From assembly GCF_018139695.1 (NCBI RefSeq), contig NZ_JAGSOG010000004.1, forward strand, positions 36,377 to 100,376: a stretch of 64,000 nucleotides of DNA. Direction: 5' to 3'. A program made the translations under genes and the position numbers. Under the pieces are notes generated by a model, which was not told the origin of the DNA, did not search any database, and saw nothing but the letters and a program-made list of their open reading frames with translations. This stretch comes from Actinospica durhamensis (GTDB taxonomy: Bacteria > Actinomycetota > Actinomycetes > Streptomycetales > Catenulisporaceae). This document shows, one piece after another, positions 9,057 through 18,100 of the stretch (within the stretch, counting starts at the first letter, position 1; every line of letters starts with the position of its first letter).

Positions 9057-10628
9057 ATGACCGGACAGACCCGGCCGCTGACCGGCGCCGAATATCTCGA
9101 GAGTCTCCGCGACGGCCGCGAGATCTACCTCTACGGCGAAAGAATCAAGGACGTCACCGAACATTCCGCGTTCCGCAATCCGGCACGGATGACGGCCCGG
9201 CTCTACGACGCGTTGCACGACCCGGAGCACCAGCACGTCCTGACCGCCAAAACCGACGCCGAGGGCTCCGACGGCTACACACACCGCTTTTTCACCACGC
9301 CGCGCAGCGCGGCCGACCTGGTCGCCGACCAGCAGGCCATCGCCGCGTGGTCGAGGCTGAACTATGGCTGGATGGGCCGCAGCCCGGACTACAAGGCGTC
9401 GTTCCTCGGCACCCTCGGCGCGAACGCCGACTTCTACAATCCGTTCGCCGACAACGCGCTGCGCTGGTACCGGGAGTCACAGGAGAAGGTCCTGTACTGG
9501 AATCACGCCTTCGTGCATCCGCCGGTGGACCGGCATCGGCCCCCGGACGAGGTCGCCGACGTGTTCGTGCACGTCGAACGGGAGACCGACAGCGGCCTCG
9601 TGGTGAGCGGGGCGAAGGTCGTCGCGACGAATTCCGCCCTCACGCATTACAACTTCATCGCCCATACCGGGCTGCCGATCAAGGATCGCAGATTCGCCAT
9701 CGTGGCCACCGTGCCGATGAGTGCGCCCGGCCTGAAACTGATCTGCCGCCAGTCCTACGCCGCCTCGGCGGCGCTGACCGGTAGTCCGTTCGACTACCCG
9801 CTGTCCTCGCGGCTGGACGAGAACGACAGCATCTTGGTGATGGACAAGGTGCTGATCCCGTGGGAGAACGTGTTCATCTACGGAGACGTCGCCAAAGTCG
9901 GCATGTTCACCGGGCTTTCCGGATTCAACGAGCGCGCCATGTTCCACGGTTGCACGCGGCTCGCGGTGAAGCTGGAGTTCATCGCCGGGCTGCTGGCCAA
10001 GGCGCTGGACATCACCGGCGTGGCCGAGTTCCGCGGGATCCAGGCGCGGCTGGGCGAAGTGCTCGCCTGGCGCAACCTGTTCTGGGGGCTGTCCGACGCG
10101 GCAGCGCGCAACCCGGTGCCGTGGCGCAACGGCGCCGTCCTGCCCAACCCGGACTACGCCATGGCCTACCGCTGGTTCTCCCAGATCGGCTACGCCAGGA
10201 TCAGGGAGATCGTGCTGCAGGATGTCGCGAGTGGGCTGATCTACGTGAACTCCAGCGCGCAGGACTTCCACAACGAAGACGTCCGGCCGTATCTCGACAA
10301 ATACCTTCGCGGATCGAACGGGATCGACGCGGTCGAGCGGGTGAAGGTGATGAAGCTGCTCTGGGACACGGTCGGTACCGAGTTCGGCGGCAGGCACGAA
10401 CTCTACGAACGAAACTATTCCGGAAATCACGAGAACACCAGGATCGAACTACTCCGTGGTCAACTCGCCGACGGCCGGCTCGACGGCTACCGCGCGTTCG
10501 TCGACCGCTGCCTTGCCGAGTACGACCTGAATGGCTGGCGGGTGCCCGACCTCGCCTCATTCGCCGACGTCGGCGCAGCAGGCCGCGCCCTGCTCGGCGA
10601 CGGCGTCCCGGTCTCCGCAGACGAGTGA
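9057..10628 (+). CDS. 4-hydroxyphenylacetate 3-hydroxylase (HpaB)-family monooxygenase
   Basis: A 523-residue FADH2-dependent monooxygenase of the HpaB family, close to the usual length of 480-540. Family members ortho-hydroxylate phenols and need a separate flavin reductase. In C-1027 biosynthesis the relative SgcC hydroxylates a beta-tyrosine derivative tethered to a carrier protein. The position 15 bp after an A-T didomain with a hydroxyphenylglycine-like code, and directly before an O-methyltransferase, supports 3-hydroxylation of a carrier-bound 4-hydroxyphenyl group (inference). No reductase gene is adjacent; the only candidate in the window is the flavin reductase at 62385-63038. The ATG at 9057 follows a GGGAGAA ribosome binding site. 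Confidence 0.93.
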   Translation: MTGQTRPLTGAEYLESLRDGREIYLYGERIKDVTEHSAFRNPARMTARLYDALHDPEHQHVLTAKTDAEGSDGYTHRFFTTPRSAADLVADQQAIAAWSRLNYGWMGRSPDYKASFLGTLGANADFYNPFADNALRWYRESQEKVLYWNHAFVHPPVDRHRPPDEVADVFVHVERETDSGLVVSGAKVVATNSALTHYNFIAHTGLPIKDRRFAIVATVPMSAPGLKLICRQSYAASAALTGSPFDYPLSSRLDENDSILVMDKVLIPWENVFIYGDVAKVGMFTGLSGFNERAMFHGCTRLAVKLEFIAGLLAKALDITGVAEFRGIQARLGEVLAWRNLFWGLSDAAARNPVPWRNGAVLPNPDYAMAYRWFSQIGYARIREIVLQDVASGLIYVNSSAQDFHNEDVRPYLDKYLRGSNGIDAVERVKVMKLLWDTVGTEFGGRHELYERNYSGNHENTRIELLRGQLADGRLDGYRAFVDRCLAEYDLNGWRVPDLASFADVGAAGRALLGDGVPVSADE

Positions 10629-10641
10629 AAGGAAACATGTC

Positions 10642-11658
10642 ATGAGCGACACCGATCAGGTGGCCGTCCCTCCACAGCTTCAGATGCTTCCGATGCTGCT
10701 CGGATTCGAGGCCTCGCAGGCCCTGTACGTCGCGGCGAAGCTCGACCTCGCCACCATCCTGAGCAACGGCCCTGTGCCGATCGCCCGGCTCGCCGCCGAG
10801 ACGAAAGCCGACCCGGACGCGCTCGAGCGGATCATCCGCTTCCTCGCCACCATCGGTGTCTTCCGTACCGAGGACGGCCAGGTCGAGGTCACCGAGCTGG
10901 GACTGACGCTGGCCGACGGCCGGCCGGAGTCGCTTCGGTACGCCGCGATCTACTGGATGGAGTCGCATTACACCGCGTTCAGCGACCTCCTGCACACGGC
11001 GCTGACCGGGGAACCCGCATTCGAGCGCCACTACGGTCGGCCGTTCTTCGACTGGATCTCCGCCGACCCCGAACGGGTGGAGGTGCAGAACCGCATGTGC
11101 TTGAACATGAACACCGCGGTGCGGGCGGGGATGTTCGACGGATACCGGCTGCCGGACGGCGCCGTCGTCGCCGACCTCGGTGGCGCCGACGGTGCGAGTC
11201 TCGTCCACCTGCTCGCCGGTCACCCTGACCGCGGCGGCATCCTGTTCGACCGCGCCGAGGTCGTGGGGGCGGCCAGGGCGAACCTGGCCGAGCACGGTCT
11301 CGCCGAGCGGGTCCGCTGCGTCGCCGGCGACTTCTTCGAGTCCGTTCCGGCGGCCGACATCTATCTCCTCTCCTACATCCTGCATGACTGGGATGACCGG
11401 TCCTGCCTGCGGATTCTGCGGAACATCGCGAAGGCAGCCGATTCCGGTGCCCGGCTCGTCCTGGTCGAAGCGGTCCTTCCGCCGGGAGACATCCCGCATC
11501 CGGTGCGGGGGATGGACCTGACGATGCTGGCGCTGGTGAGCGGGCGCGAGCGCAACGCCGATCAGTTTCGGGAACTGCTGGACGCGGCCGGGTTCACCCT
11601 TGACCAGGTGATACCGAGCTCGACGTCGGTGAACTTCGTCGAAGCGACGCTGCGCTGA
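10642..11658 (+). CDS. O-methyltransferase, acetylserotonin/hydroxyneurosporene type
   Basis: A 338-residue SAM-dependent methyltransferase with an N-terminal dimerisation helix-turn-helix region (about residues 10-100) and a C-terminal Rossmann methyltransferase domain. The SAM motif is VADLGGADG, and LSYILHDWDD is the hallmark of the methyltransferase_2 family. Members methylate phenolic hydroxyls of polyketides and aromatic amino acids. The ATG at 10642 has GAAAGGA upstream. It follows the HpaB-type hydroxylase in the same operon, so methylation of the newly formed catechol is plausible. A second, mechanistically different O-methyltransferase lies at 12970, suggesting two methylation events or two substrates. 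Confidence 0.93.
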   Translation: MSDTDQVAVPPQLQMLPMLLGFEASQALYVAAKLDLATILSNGPVPIARLAAETKADPDALERIIRFLATIGVFRTEDGQVEVTELGLTLADGRPESLRYAAIYWMESHYTAFSDLLHTALTGEPAFERHYGRPFFDWISADPERVEVQNRMCLNMNTAVRAGMFDGYRLPDGAVVADLGGADGASLVHLLAGHPDRGGILFDRAEVVGAARANLAEHGLAERVRCVAGDFFESVPAADIYLLSYILHDWDDRSCLRILRNIAKAADSGARLVLVEAVLPPGDIPHPVRGMDLTMLALVSGRERNADQFRELLDAAGFTLDQVIPSSTSVNFVEATLR

Positions 11659-11693
11659 CAGGTGATCATGTCCGCTGAAAGGATGGTCAGTAC

Positions 11694-12932
11694 ATGACAG
11701 CCGCCGTGGACACCTCGGCAGACGACTACCCGGTTCCGCCGGAACCGGGCCTGACCGAACACGAGGTCCTCGACCGCGCCGAGCGGATCGCCGAGACCCT
11801 CATCGACCGGCAGCAGGAGACGGAAGAGCGCGGGTACTACGCGCTGGACACGCATGAAGTGCTGCTCAACGCCGGCTTCTACCGGCTCATGGTGCCACGG
11901 CGATACGGCGGCTACGAGTTCGGTATCGACACCCACATGCAGGTGGTCGCCCGGCTTGCTCGAGGGTGCGCATCGACGGCGTGGATGTACACCTTCGGGG
12001 CGTCCCACGCCCATCTGGCCGCGACTCTTCTCGGCGAACAGGCACAGAACGAGGTGTTCGCGGGCGGCGACTTCATCTGCCCCGGTGTTGTCGCCCCAGC
12101 CGGGTTCGCCGAGCCCGCCGAAGACGGCGGTTGGATCGTGGACGGCGAGTTCCGCTATGCCTCCGGCTCGCCCTACGCCACTCATTTCGTCGGCCAGACC
12201 TTCATCGCGGGAGCGGAGGGGGAACCGCCCGAGCAGATGATGTTCATCGTGCCGAGGGACCAGTGGCGGCGGCTGGACGACTGGGGTTCGCAGCTCGGCC
12301 TGAAAGGCAGCGGCTCCTACAGCGTCAAAATCGAGAAGGCACATATCCCGGCGCACTACGCCCTGCCTGGTACGCATATGGGATTGGCCTCCGTCGTGGG
12401 GGGAACGCCGGGGCTTCGGTTACACGGCACCACCCTGTACGGCGGCAGCGTGCTGGCCCCGCTGAACTTCCAGGTCGGCGCGCTGGCCGTGGGCATGGCC
12501 ACCGCGGCTCTGGATGTCTACGGCGAGCTGGCACGGGAACGCACGATCCCGTATCCGCCGTTCGGGCGGCGTGCCGAGGATCCCGATTATCAGCTCCGCT
12601 ACGGCGAAGCGGTCGGACGCGTCGCGACGGCCCGGGCGGCGATGACCGACATGCTGAGGCAATGGCAGGAGACGGCCGAGCTGGGGGACGTCAGCCGCGA
12701 GGTGGAGCTGCGCATGTCGATCATCAGTCGTGAAATCGTACGGCTGGCGTGGAGCGCGGTTTCCGACATCCTGTTTCCCACGGCCGGGACCAGCGCCGTA
12801 CGTGCGGGTGAACGGCTCGAGCGGATTTGGCGAGACATCTCGACCCTGCATACGCACGCCGGAGTGAACGTCTATCTGGCCACCATCGCCCCCCGGGAAC
12901 TCGCTCAACTGGCGCTGGGCATTGCGCACTGA
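11694..12932 (+). CDS. Acyl-CoA dehydrogenase-fold flavin monooxygenase (HsaA/HpaH-like)
   Basis: A 412-residue protein of the acyl-CoA dehydrogenase superfamily. The segments CASTAWMYTFGASH and VDGEFRYASGS match the group D flavin monooxygenases (HsaA, C2-type 4-hydroxyphenylacetate hydroxylase) rather than true dehydrogenases. Such enzymes use reduced flavin from a partner reductase to hydroxylate phenols or amines. It sits between two O-methyltransferases in the operon. The ATG at 11694 follows GAAAGGA. A second, divergent member is encoded at 37745-38914. Likely role: a second ring or nitrogen oxidation of the amino-acid-derived unit. An alpha,beta-desaturation role cannot be ruled out. 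Confidence 0.9.
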   Translation: MTAAVDTSADDYPVPPEPGLTEHEVLDRAERIAETLIDRQQETEERGYYALDTHEVLLNAGFYRLMVPRRYGGYEFGIDTHMQVVARLARGCASTAWMYTFGASHAHLAATLLGEQAQNEVFAGGDFICPGVVAPAGFAEPAEDGGWIVDGEFRYASGSPYATHFVGQTFIAGAEGEPPEQMMFIVPRDQWRRLDDWGSQLGLKGSGSYSVKIEKAHIPAHYALPGTHMGLASVVGGTPGLRLHGTTLYGGSVLAPLNFQVGALAVGMATAALDVYGELARERTIPYPPFGRRAEDPDYQLRYGEAVGRVATARAAMTDMLRQWQETAELGDVSREVELRMSIISREIVRLAWSAVSDILFPTAGTSAVRAGERLERIWRDISTLHTHAGVNVYLATIAPRELAQLALGIAH

Positions 12933-12969
12933 ACCCACAACACCCGCATCGCCATGATCAGGAGGATCG

Positions 12970-13641
12970 GTGATCCACAGTCTGGTACTGGACCACGAAA
13001 TCCAGGAATACGTGCTGGACGTATCGCTTCGCGAGGACGACATCGCGCGTGAGCTGCGGATGGCCACCATGCGGCTGTTCGAGCACGGCATGGTGACGCC
13101 ACCGGAGGAGGCACAGCTGCTCGGCTTCCTCGTCGGGCTGACGTCGGCCACCACCGTCGTGGAAGTCGGGACGTTCACCGGATACGGCACGCTGGCCATG
13201 GCCCGCGCGGTCCCCGCACACGGGCGCGTCATCACCTGCGATGTCAACGCGCAGTGGCCCGGAATCGGCCGTCCGTTCTGGGAACGGGCCGGGGTCGCCG
13301 ACCGTATCCAGCTGGAAATCCGTCCCGCCGTCGAGACCTTGGACATGCTGCTGGCCGCGGGCGCCGCCGGCACCGTGGACCTCGCGTTCATCGACTGCAA
13401 CAAGGAGAGCTACGCCGACTACTTCGAACGCTGCCTCGAATTGCTCCGGCCGGGCGGACTGCTGGTGGTGGACAACGTGCTCTGGTCGGGCAAGGTGGCG
13501 CGCCCCGACGTCAGCGACCCGGAGACGGACTCGCTCCGCGCGCTGAACGCCGCGCTGCGCGACGACGACCGGGTCGAACTGAGCATGCTCCCCGTTTTTG
13601 ACGGCGTGACACTGGCGTACAAGCGCGCCGAGCACCCGTGA
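12970..13641 (+). CDS. Catechol/caffeoyl-CoA-type O-methyltransferase
   Basis: A 223-residue class I methyltransferase of the methyltransf_3 (catechol/caffeoyl-CoA) family. The SAM motif is VVEVGTFTGYG, and the divalent-metal ligands are in FIDCNKE and VVDNVLWSG. The GTG at 12970 is preceded by GGAGGATCG. These enzymes require Mg2+ and vicinal diols, so its presence implies a catechol intermediate, consistent with the HpaB-type hydroxylase in the same operon. It is the last gene of that operon; a nested hairpin lies 100 bp downstream. Family is very secure; the exact substrate is inference. Confidence 0.94.
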   Translation: MIHSLVLDHEIQEYVLDVSLREDDIARELRMATMRLFEHGMVTPPEEAQLLGFLVGLTSATTVVEVGTFTGYGTLAMARAVPAHGRVITCDVNAQWPGIGRPFWERAGVADRIQLEIRPAVETLDMLLAAGAAGTVDLAFIDCNKESYADYFERCLELLRPGGLLVVDNVLWSGKVARPDVSDPETDSLRALNAALRDDDRVELSMLPVFDGVTLAYKRAEHP

Positions 13642-13740
13642 ACCACAGCTCGGCTTGAGTTTTCGGGTCGCAGTGCTGCTCGTCTCGGTTCGTCTCGGGT
13701 GACGCCGTGGACACACCGAACCCGACACACTCGACCACAC

Positions 13741-13798
13741 GGCTCCCAGCTGGATTGACGCATGTCCGTGGTAGGACACACATCATCCAGCGGGAGCC
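13741..13798. terminator. Nested hairpin between convergent genes
   Basis: The outer arms 13741-13755 (GGCTCCCAGCTGGAT) and 13785-13798 pair with a single bulge. An inner stem TGTCC/GGACA occupies 13763-13778. Placed between the convergent methyltransferase and DUF899 genes, it probably ends both transcripts. Confidence 0.7.
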
Positions 13799-13845
13799 GT
13801 TTCCACACTGCGCCCATACTCGAAGATCTCCGAGGACCTGAATAC

Positions 13846-14577
13846 TCAGGCGTCGGGTTCGCCGTAGGCCTCGGCGATCTCCTTGGAGCCGGCCCAGCGG
13901 CTGTAGGTGGGCGCCTTCGGCCAGCCCTCGGGCGAGTCCTGCCACTCCTCCTGCCGGCCGTACGGCAGCACGTCGATCAGGCCCATGCCGGAACCGAGCT
14001 GCTCGGTGCCGCGCCCGTTGGTGTGCCAGGTGCGGTAGACCGCGTCGCCGTCGCGCAGGAACACGTTGACTGCGAACCCGCCGTCGGGCGGCGCGCCGAC
14101 GTCGGTGCCGAAGGCGCTGTTCGTGGTGGAGTACCAGGTCATCTTGTTACCGACGCGCCGCTTGTAGGCCAGCGCCTCGTCGATCGGCCCCTGGGTGACG
14201 ATGACGAAGCGCGCGTCCACGCTGTCGAGGAACTCCAGCCGGGTGAACTGGGAGGTGAACCCGGTGCAGCCGGGGCACTGCCACTTCTTTCCGGGGAACC
14301 ACATGTGGTTGTAGACGATCAGCTGAGACCTGCCCTCGAACACGTCCGCGAGCCGCACCGGCCCGTCCTCGCCGTCGAGCGTGTAGTCGGGCATGCGCAC
14401 CATCGGCAGCCGGCGGCGCTGGGCGGCGATCGCGTCGAGCTCCCGGGTCGCGGCCTTCTCCCGGATACGCAAGGCGTCGAGTTCGCGCTGCCAGGTGTCG
14501 ACGTCGACGACGGGCGGAAGCGGCAGCTGCTGCGACGGTGCCTCGGACTGTGATTGTGACAGTGAGTTGGTATTCAA
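13846..14577 (-). CDS. DUF899-family thioredoxin-like protein
   Basis: A 243-residue DUF899 protein with a thioredoxin-like fold. The characteristic WQCPGCTGF motif sits near the middle of the chain, and the family's DFxxY-like C-terminal SRWAGSKEI region is present. Members are uncharacterised; a thiol redox or peroxidase role is often suggested. The start is a TTG at 14577 with a strong GGAGG six bases upstream, and no ATG or GTG fits better. It is divergent from the MbtH/NRPS operon and convergent with the upstream methyltransferase, so it forms its own transcription unit. It may be an unrelated resident gene or may protect against oxidative stress. No direct biosynthetic role is evident. 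Confidence 0.88.
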   Translation of the reverse strand: MNTNSLSQSQSEAPSQQLPLPPVVDVDTWQRELDALRIREKAATRELDAIAAQRRRLPMVRMPDYTLDGEDGPVRLADVFEGRSQLIVYNHMWFPGKKWQCPGCTGFTSQFTRLEFLDSVDARFVIVTQGPIDEALAYKRRVGNKMTWYSTTNSAFGTDVGAPPDGGFAVNVFLRDGDAVYRTWHTNGRGTEQLGSGMGLIDVLPYGRQEEWQDSPEGWPKAPTYSRWAGSKEIAEAYGEPDA

Positions 14578-14952
14578 CGAGTCCTCCGGGGGATGGATGG
14601 TTCGTCAGCTACAGCTGAGTGTAGGTGCCGCCACTGACAGTGCCAGGCAGACCGGGCTTGAGTTTTGAGTTCTGGAGGGCGGACGCTGTCGCGCACCGCT
14701 GGTGAAGTTCCCTGAGGCCCTCGCCGCCGCCACCGAACTTGTCAACCTACGAAGGTTCATAAGATAATAACGCTCACATTCCACCGTCCTTCGACCGATG
14801 CCGCAAGCACGCGTTGCGCCCGTGGGGATGGGGCAATCGTCGAGATGTTCCGGGTAGATCGGCCGGGCAGACTTGTCAGCGAGCGGCCCGGCCGTGGCGC
14901 GGGCCTGTGAGTGACAGGCCCGGCTTGTCGTCCTACGTGGAGAGAGGTTGCC
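14578..14952. promoter_or_regulatory. Divergent promoter region with leader hairpin
   Basis: 375 bp between the DUF899 gene and MbtH. A small palindrome CACTG-A-CAGTG sits near 14632-14642, close to the DUF899 start. A perfect 9-bp stem with 5-nt loop at 14900-14922 (CGGGCCTGT and its complement) lies about 30 nt before the MbtH start. It could be an attenuator or the end of an upstream leader transcript. No gene is seen. Confidence 0.5.
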
Positions 14953-15162
14953 GTGTCCAATCCGTTCGAGGACGCTGACGCTCTGTACCTTGTCCTGGTC
15001 AACGACGAAGGACAGTACAGTTTGTGGCCCGCCGGAATCGCCGTCCCGGCCGGCTGGATCACGGCGCATGATGCGGACTCCCGCTCGACGTGCCTTGAGT
15101 ACGTCGAAGCGCAGTGGACCGACATGCGGCCGAACAGCCTCGTCCGCGCCGAACAGGCGTGA
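14953..15162 (+). CDS. MbtH-like protein
   Basis: A 69-residue MbtH-like chaperone that binds and activates adenylation domains. The family signature is complete: NPFED near the start, [15 protein letters not shown], then GW, and the C-terminal CLEYVE..WTDMRP. The GTG at 14953 follows GAGAGAGG. Its stop overlaps the GTG start of the NRPS gene as GTGA, so the two are translationally coupled and the NRPS is presumably its main partner. It is the only MbtH in the window and might also serve the A-T didomain at 7281-9041. Confidence 0.97.
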   Translation: MSNPFEDADALYLVLVNDEGQYSLWPAGIAVPAGWITAHDADSRSTCLEYVEAQWTDMRPNSLVRAEQA

Positions 15163-18100
15163 CTGAGATGTCTGCCCAGCGAACCCCGGATGCCTCGGTG
15201 CGGAACGACACCGCCCGGGATGTGCCGATGACGGTGTTGTCGGAGTTGTTTGTGGGTCAGGCGGTGCGGTCGCCGGGTGCGGTTGCGGTGGAGTCGGGGG
15301 GTGTGTCGTGGTCGTATGGGGAGTTGGATTCTCGTTCGAGTCGGTTGGCTCGGTTTTTGGTGGGGTTGGGTGTGGGGCCGGAGCGGTTGGTGGCGGTGGC
15401 GTTGCCGCGGTCGGCTGTGATGGTGGCTGCGGTGTTGGGTGTGGCGAAGGCGGGTGCGGCGTATCTGCCGGTGGATCCTGGGTATCCGGTTGATCGGATC
15501 GGGTTCATGCTCGCGGATGCTGCTCCGGGTGTGTTGATCACCGACAGAGCCACCTCGGCGCGGCTGCCGGAAGTGGCGGGCGTGACCGTGGTCGTGCTTG
15601 ATGAGCCGCAGGTGGCTGAGGCGGTGGCGGGTGAGTCCGCCGGGCCCGTGACTGATCGGGATCGGATTGCGCCGCTGCTGCCGGCGCATCCGGCTTATGT
15701 GATCTACACGTCGGGTTCGACGGGGCGGCCCAAGGGTGTGGTGGTGGATCATCGGGGGCTGGAGAGCCTGGCTGGATATATGGTCCGGACTTTCGGGATC
15801 GGGCCGGAGTCGCGGGTGGCGCAGGTGGCGTCGCTGAGTTTCGATGCGGCTGTCATGGAATTGCTGATGGCGTTGACTTCTGGGGCGGCGTTGGTTCTTC
15901 CCGAGCCGGGTCAGCTGTCCGGAGAGGTGCTCGCGGAGGCGCTCAACGAGCTTCGGGCCAGTCATGCCCTGGTTGGTCCGTCTGTTCTGGCTGGTGCGGT
16001 GCCGGAGCAGTTGCCGGCGCTGGAGTGCCTGCTGGTCGGCGGTGAGGCGTGTCCGGGTGAGGTGGTGGCTGAGTGGTCGGTGGGTAGGCGGATGTTCAAC
16101 GCCTACGGCCCGACCGAGGCGACGGTGTGTGTGACGGTCAGTGGGCCGTTGTCGGGAAATGGCGGTCCGCCGATTGGGGAGCCGATCTGGAACACCAGGG
16201 CTTATGTGTTGAATGAGTTCCTGGAGGTGGTGCCGCCGGGGGTGTCGGGGGAGTTGTATCTGGCTGGTCCGGGTTTGGCGCGGGGGTATCTGCGTCAGCC
16301 GGGTTTGACTGCGCAGCGGTTTGTGGCGTGTCCTTTTGGTTCCGGGGAGCGGATGTATCGGACGGGGGATCTGGCGCGTTGGCGTGGTGACGGGGAGTTG
16401 GAGTACCTCGGTCGGGCCGATGAGCAGGTGAAGATCCGCGGGTTCCGTATCGAGCCGGGGGAGATCGAGGCGGTGTTGGCCGCGCAGCCCGGGGTGGCCC
16501 AGGCGGTGGTGGTGGTCAGGGAGGACCGGCCGGGGGACAAGCGTCTGGTGGGCTACCTCGTTCCGGTGCCGGGTGCTGGGGTGGATCCGGCGGGGGTTCG
16601 GGCTGCGGCGGCGGAGGTGCTGCCCGGGCACATGGTGCCGAATGCGGTGGTCGTGCTCGAGGCGCTGCCGTTGTCGGTCAACGGGAAGCTGGACCGTAAG
16701 GCCCTGCCCGTACCGGATTTCGCGGTCGGGGTCGGGCGGGGTCCGGCTACGGCCCTGGAAGAGCGTTTGTGTGAGCTGTTCGCCGAGGTCCTGGCGGTCG
16801 AGCGGGTCGGTGTCGAGGACAGTTTCTTTGATTTGGGTGGGCATTCGCTGCTGGTGGCCCGGTTGATTAGTCGGGTGCGGTCGGTGTTGGGTGTGGAGTT
16901 GGGGATCCAGGCGGTGTTCGATCGCCCGTCGGTGGAGTTGTTGGCGGGGTCGGTGGAGAAGGCCGGGGCGGCGTGGCCGGCTTTGGAGCGGGGCGTCCGG
17001 CCTGAGCGTCTGCCGTTGTCGTTCGCGCAGCAGCGGTTGTGGTTGCTGGACCAGATAGAGGGGCCGAGTACCACCTACAACGTTCCCCTCGCGTGGCGGC
17101 TGCGGGGAAAGTTGGATCCTGTCGCGCTGGCTGCCGCGTTCGGTGACCTGGTGCGCCGGCATGAATCTCTGCGCACTGTCTTCCCGGTGGTGGACGGCCA
17201 GCCTTACCAGCAGGTGATCGCGGCCGAGCAGGCCGTTCCAGAGTTCGCAGTGGTGCGAACCGAGGAAGCTGGGCTAATCGAGCTGACCGCGCAGGCATCC
17301 CAGCACCGATTTGATCTGGCCACGGAGCTGCCGGTGCGGGCGTGGCTGTTTGAGGTTGACGTCGATGAACATGTCCTGGTCATCCTGATGCATCACATCA
17401 CCACTGATGGCTGGTCGATGGGGGTTTTGCTGCAGGATTTGGGTCAGGCGTATGAGGCGCGGTTGGCCGGTGGTGCTCCGGGGTGGGGGGAGTTGCCGGT
17501 GCAGTATGCGGATTACACGTTGTGGCAGCGTGGGTTGCTGGGTGGGGATCAGGATCGCGGCAGCGTGCTGAGTCGGCAGTCGGCGTATTGGGCTTCGGCG
17601 TTGGCGGGTCTGCCTGAGCAGTTGGATTTGCCGTTCGATCGTCCTCGTCCGGCGCGTCCCAGCTACCGTGGCGGGCAGTTCGAGGTGGATGTGGACGGGG
17701 AGTTGCATCGGGCGCTGGTGGAGTTGGCGCGTGGGCACGGGGTGACGTTGTTCATGGTGCTTCAGGCGGGGCTCGCAGTTCTGCTGTCGCGTTCGGGGGC
17801 GGGCACCGATATTCCGATCGGTGTGCCGGTGGCGGGTCGTGGTGGTGATGAGGGGCTGCATCGGCTGGTGGGGTTCTTCGTCAATACGTTGGTGTTGCGG
17901 ACGGATGTGTCGGGTGATCCGAGTTTCGCGGAGTTGTTGGGGCGGGTTCGTGATGTGGATCTGGCGGGGTTCGCGCATCAGGATGTGCCGTTTGAGCGGG
18001 TGGTGGAGGTGCTCAATCCGGTTCGTTCGCCCTCTCGGCATCCGTTGTTCCAGGTGATGTTGGGTTCTGATGAGGAGGCGGGTCGGGAGTGGGGGGTTCC

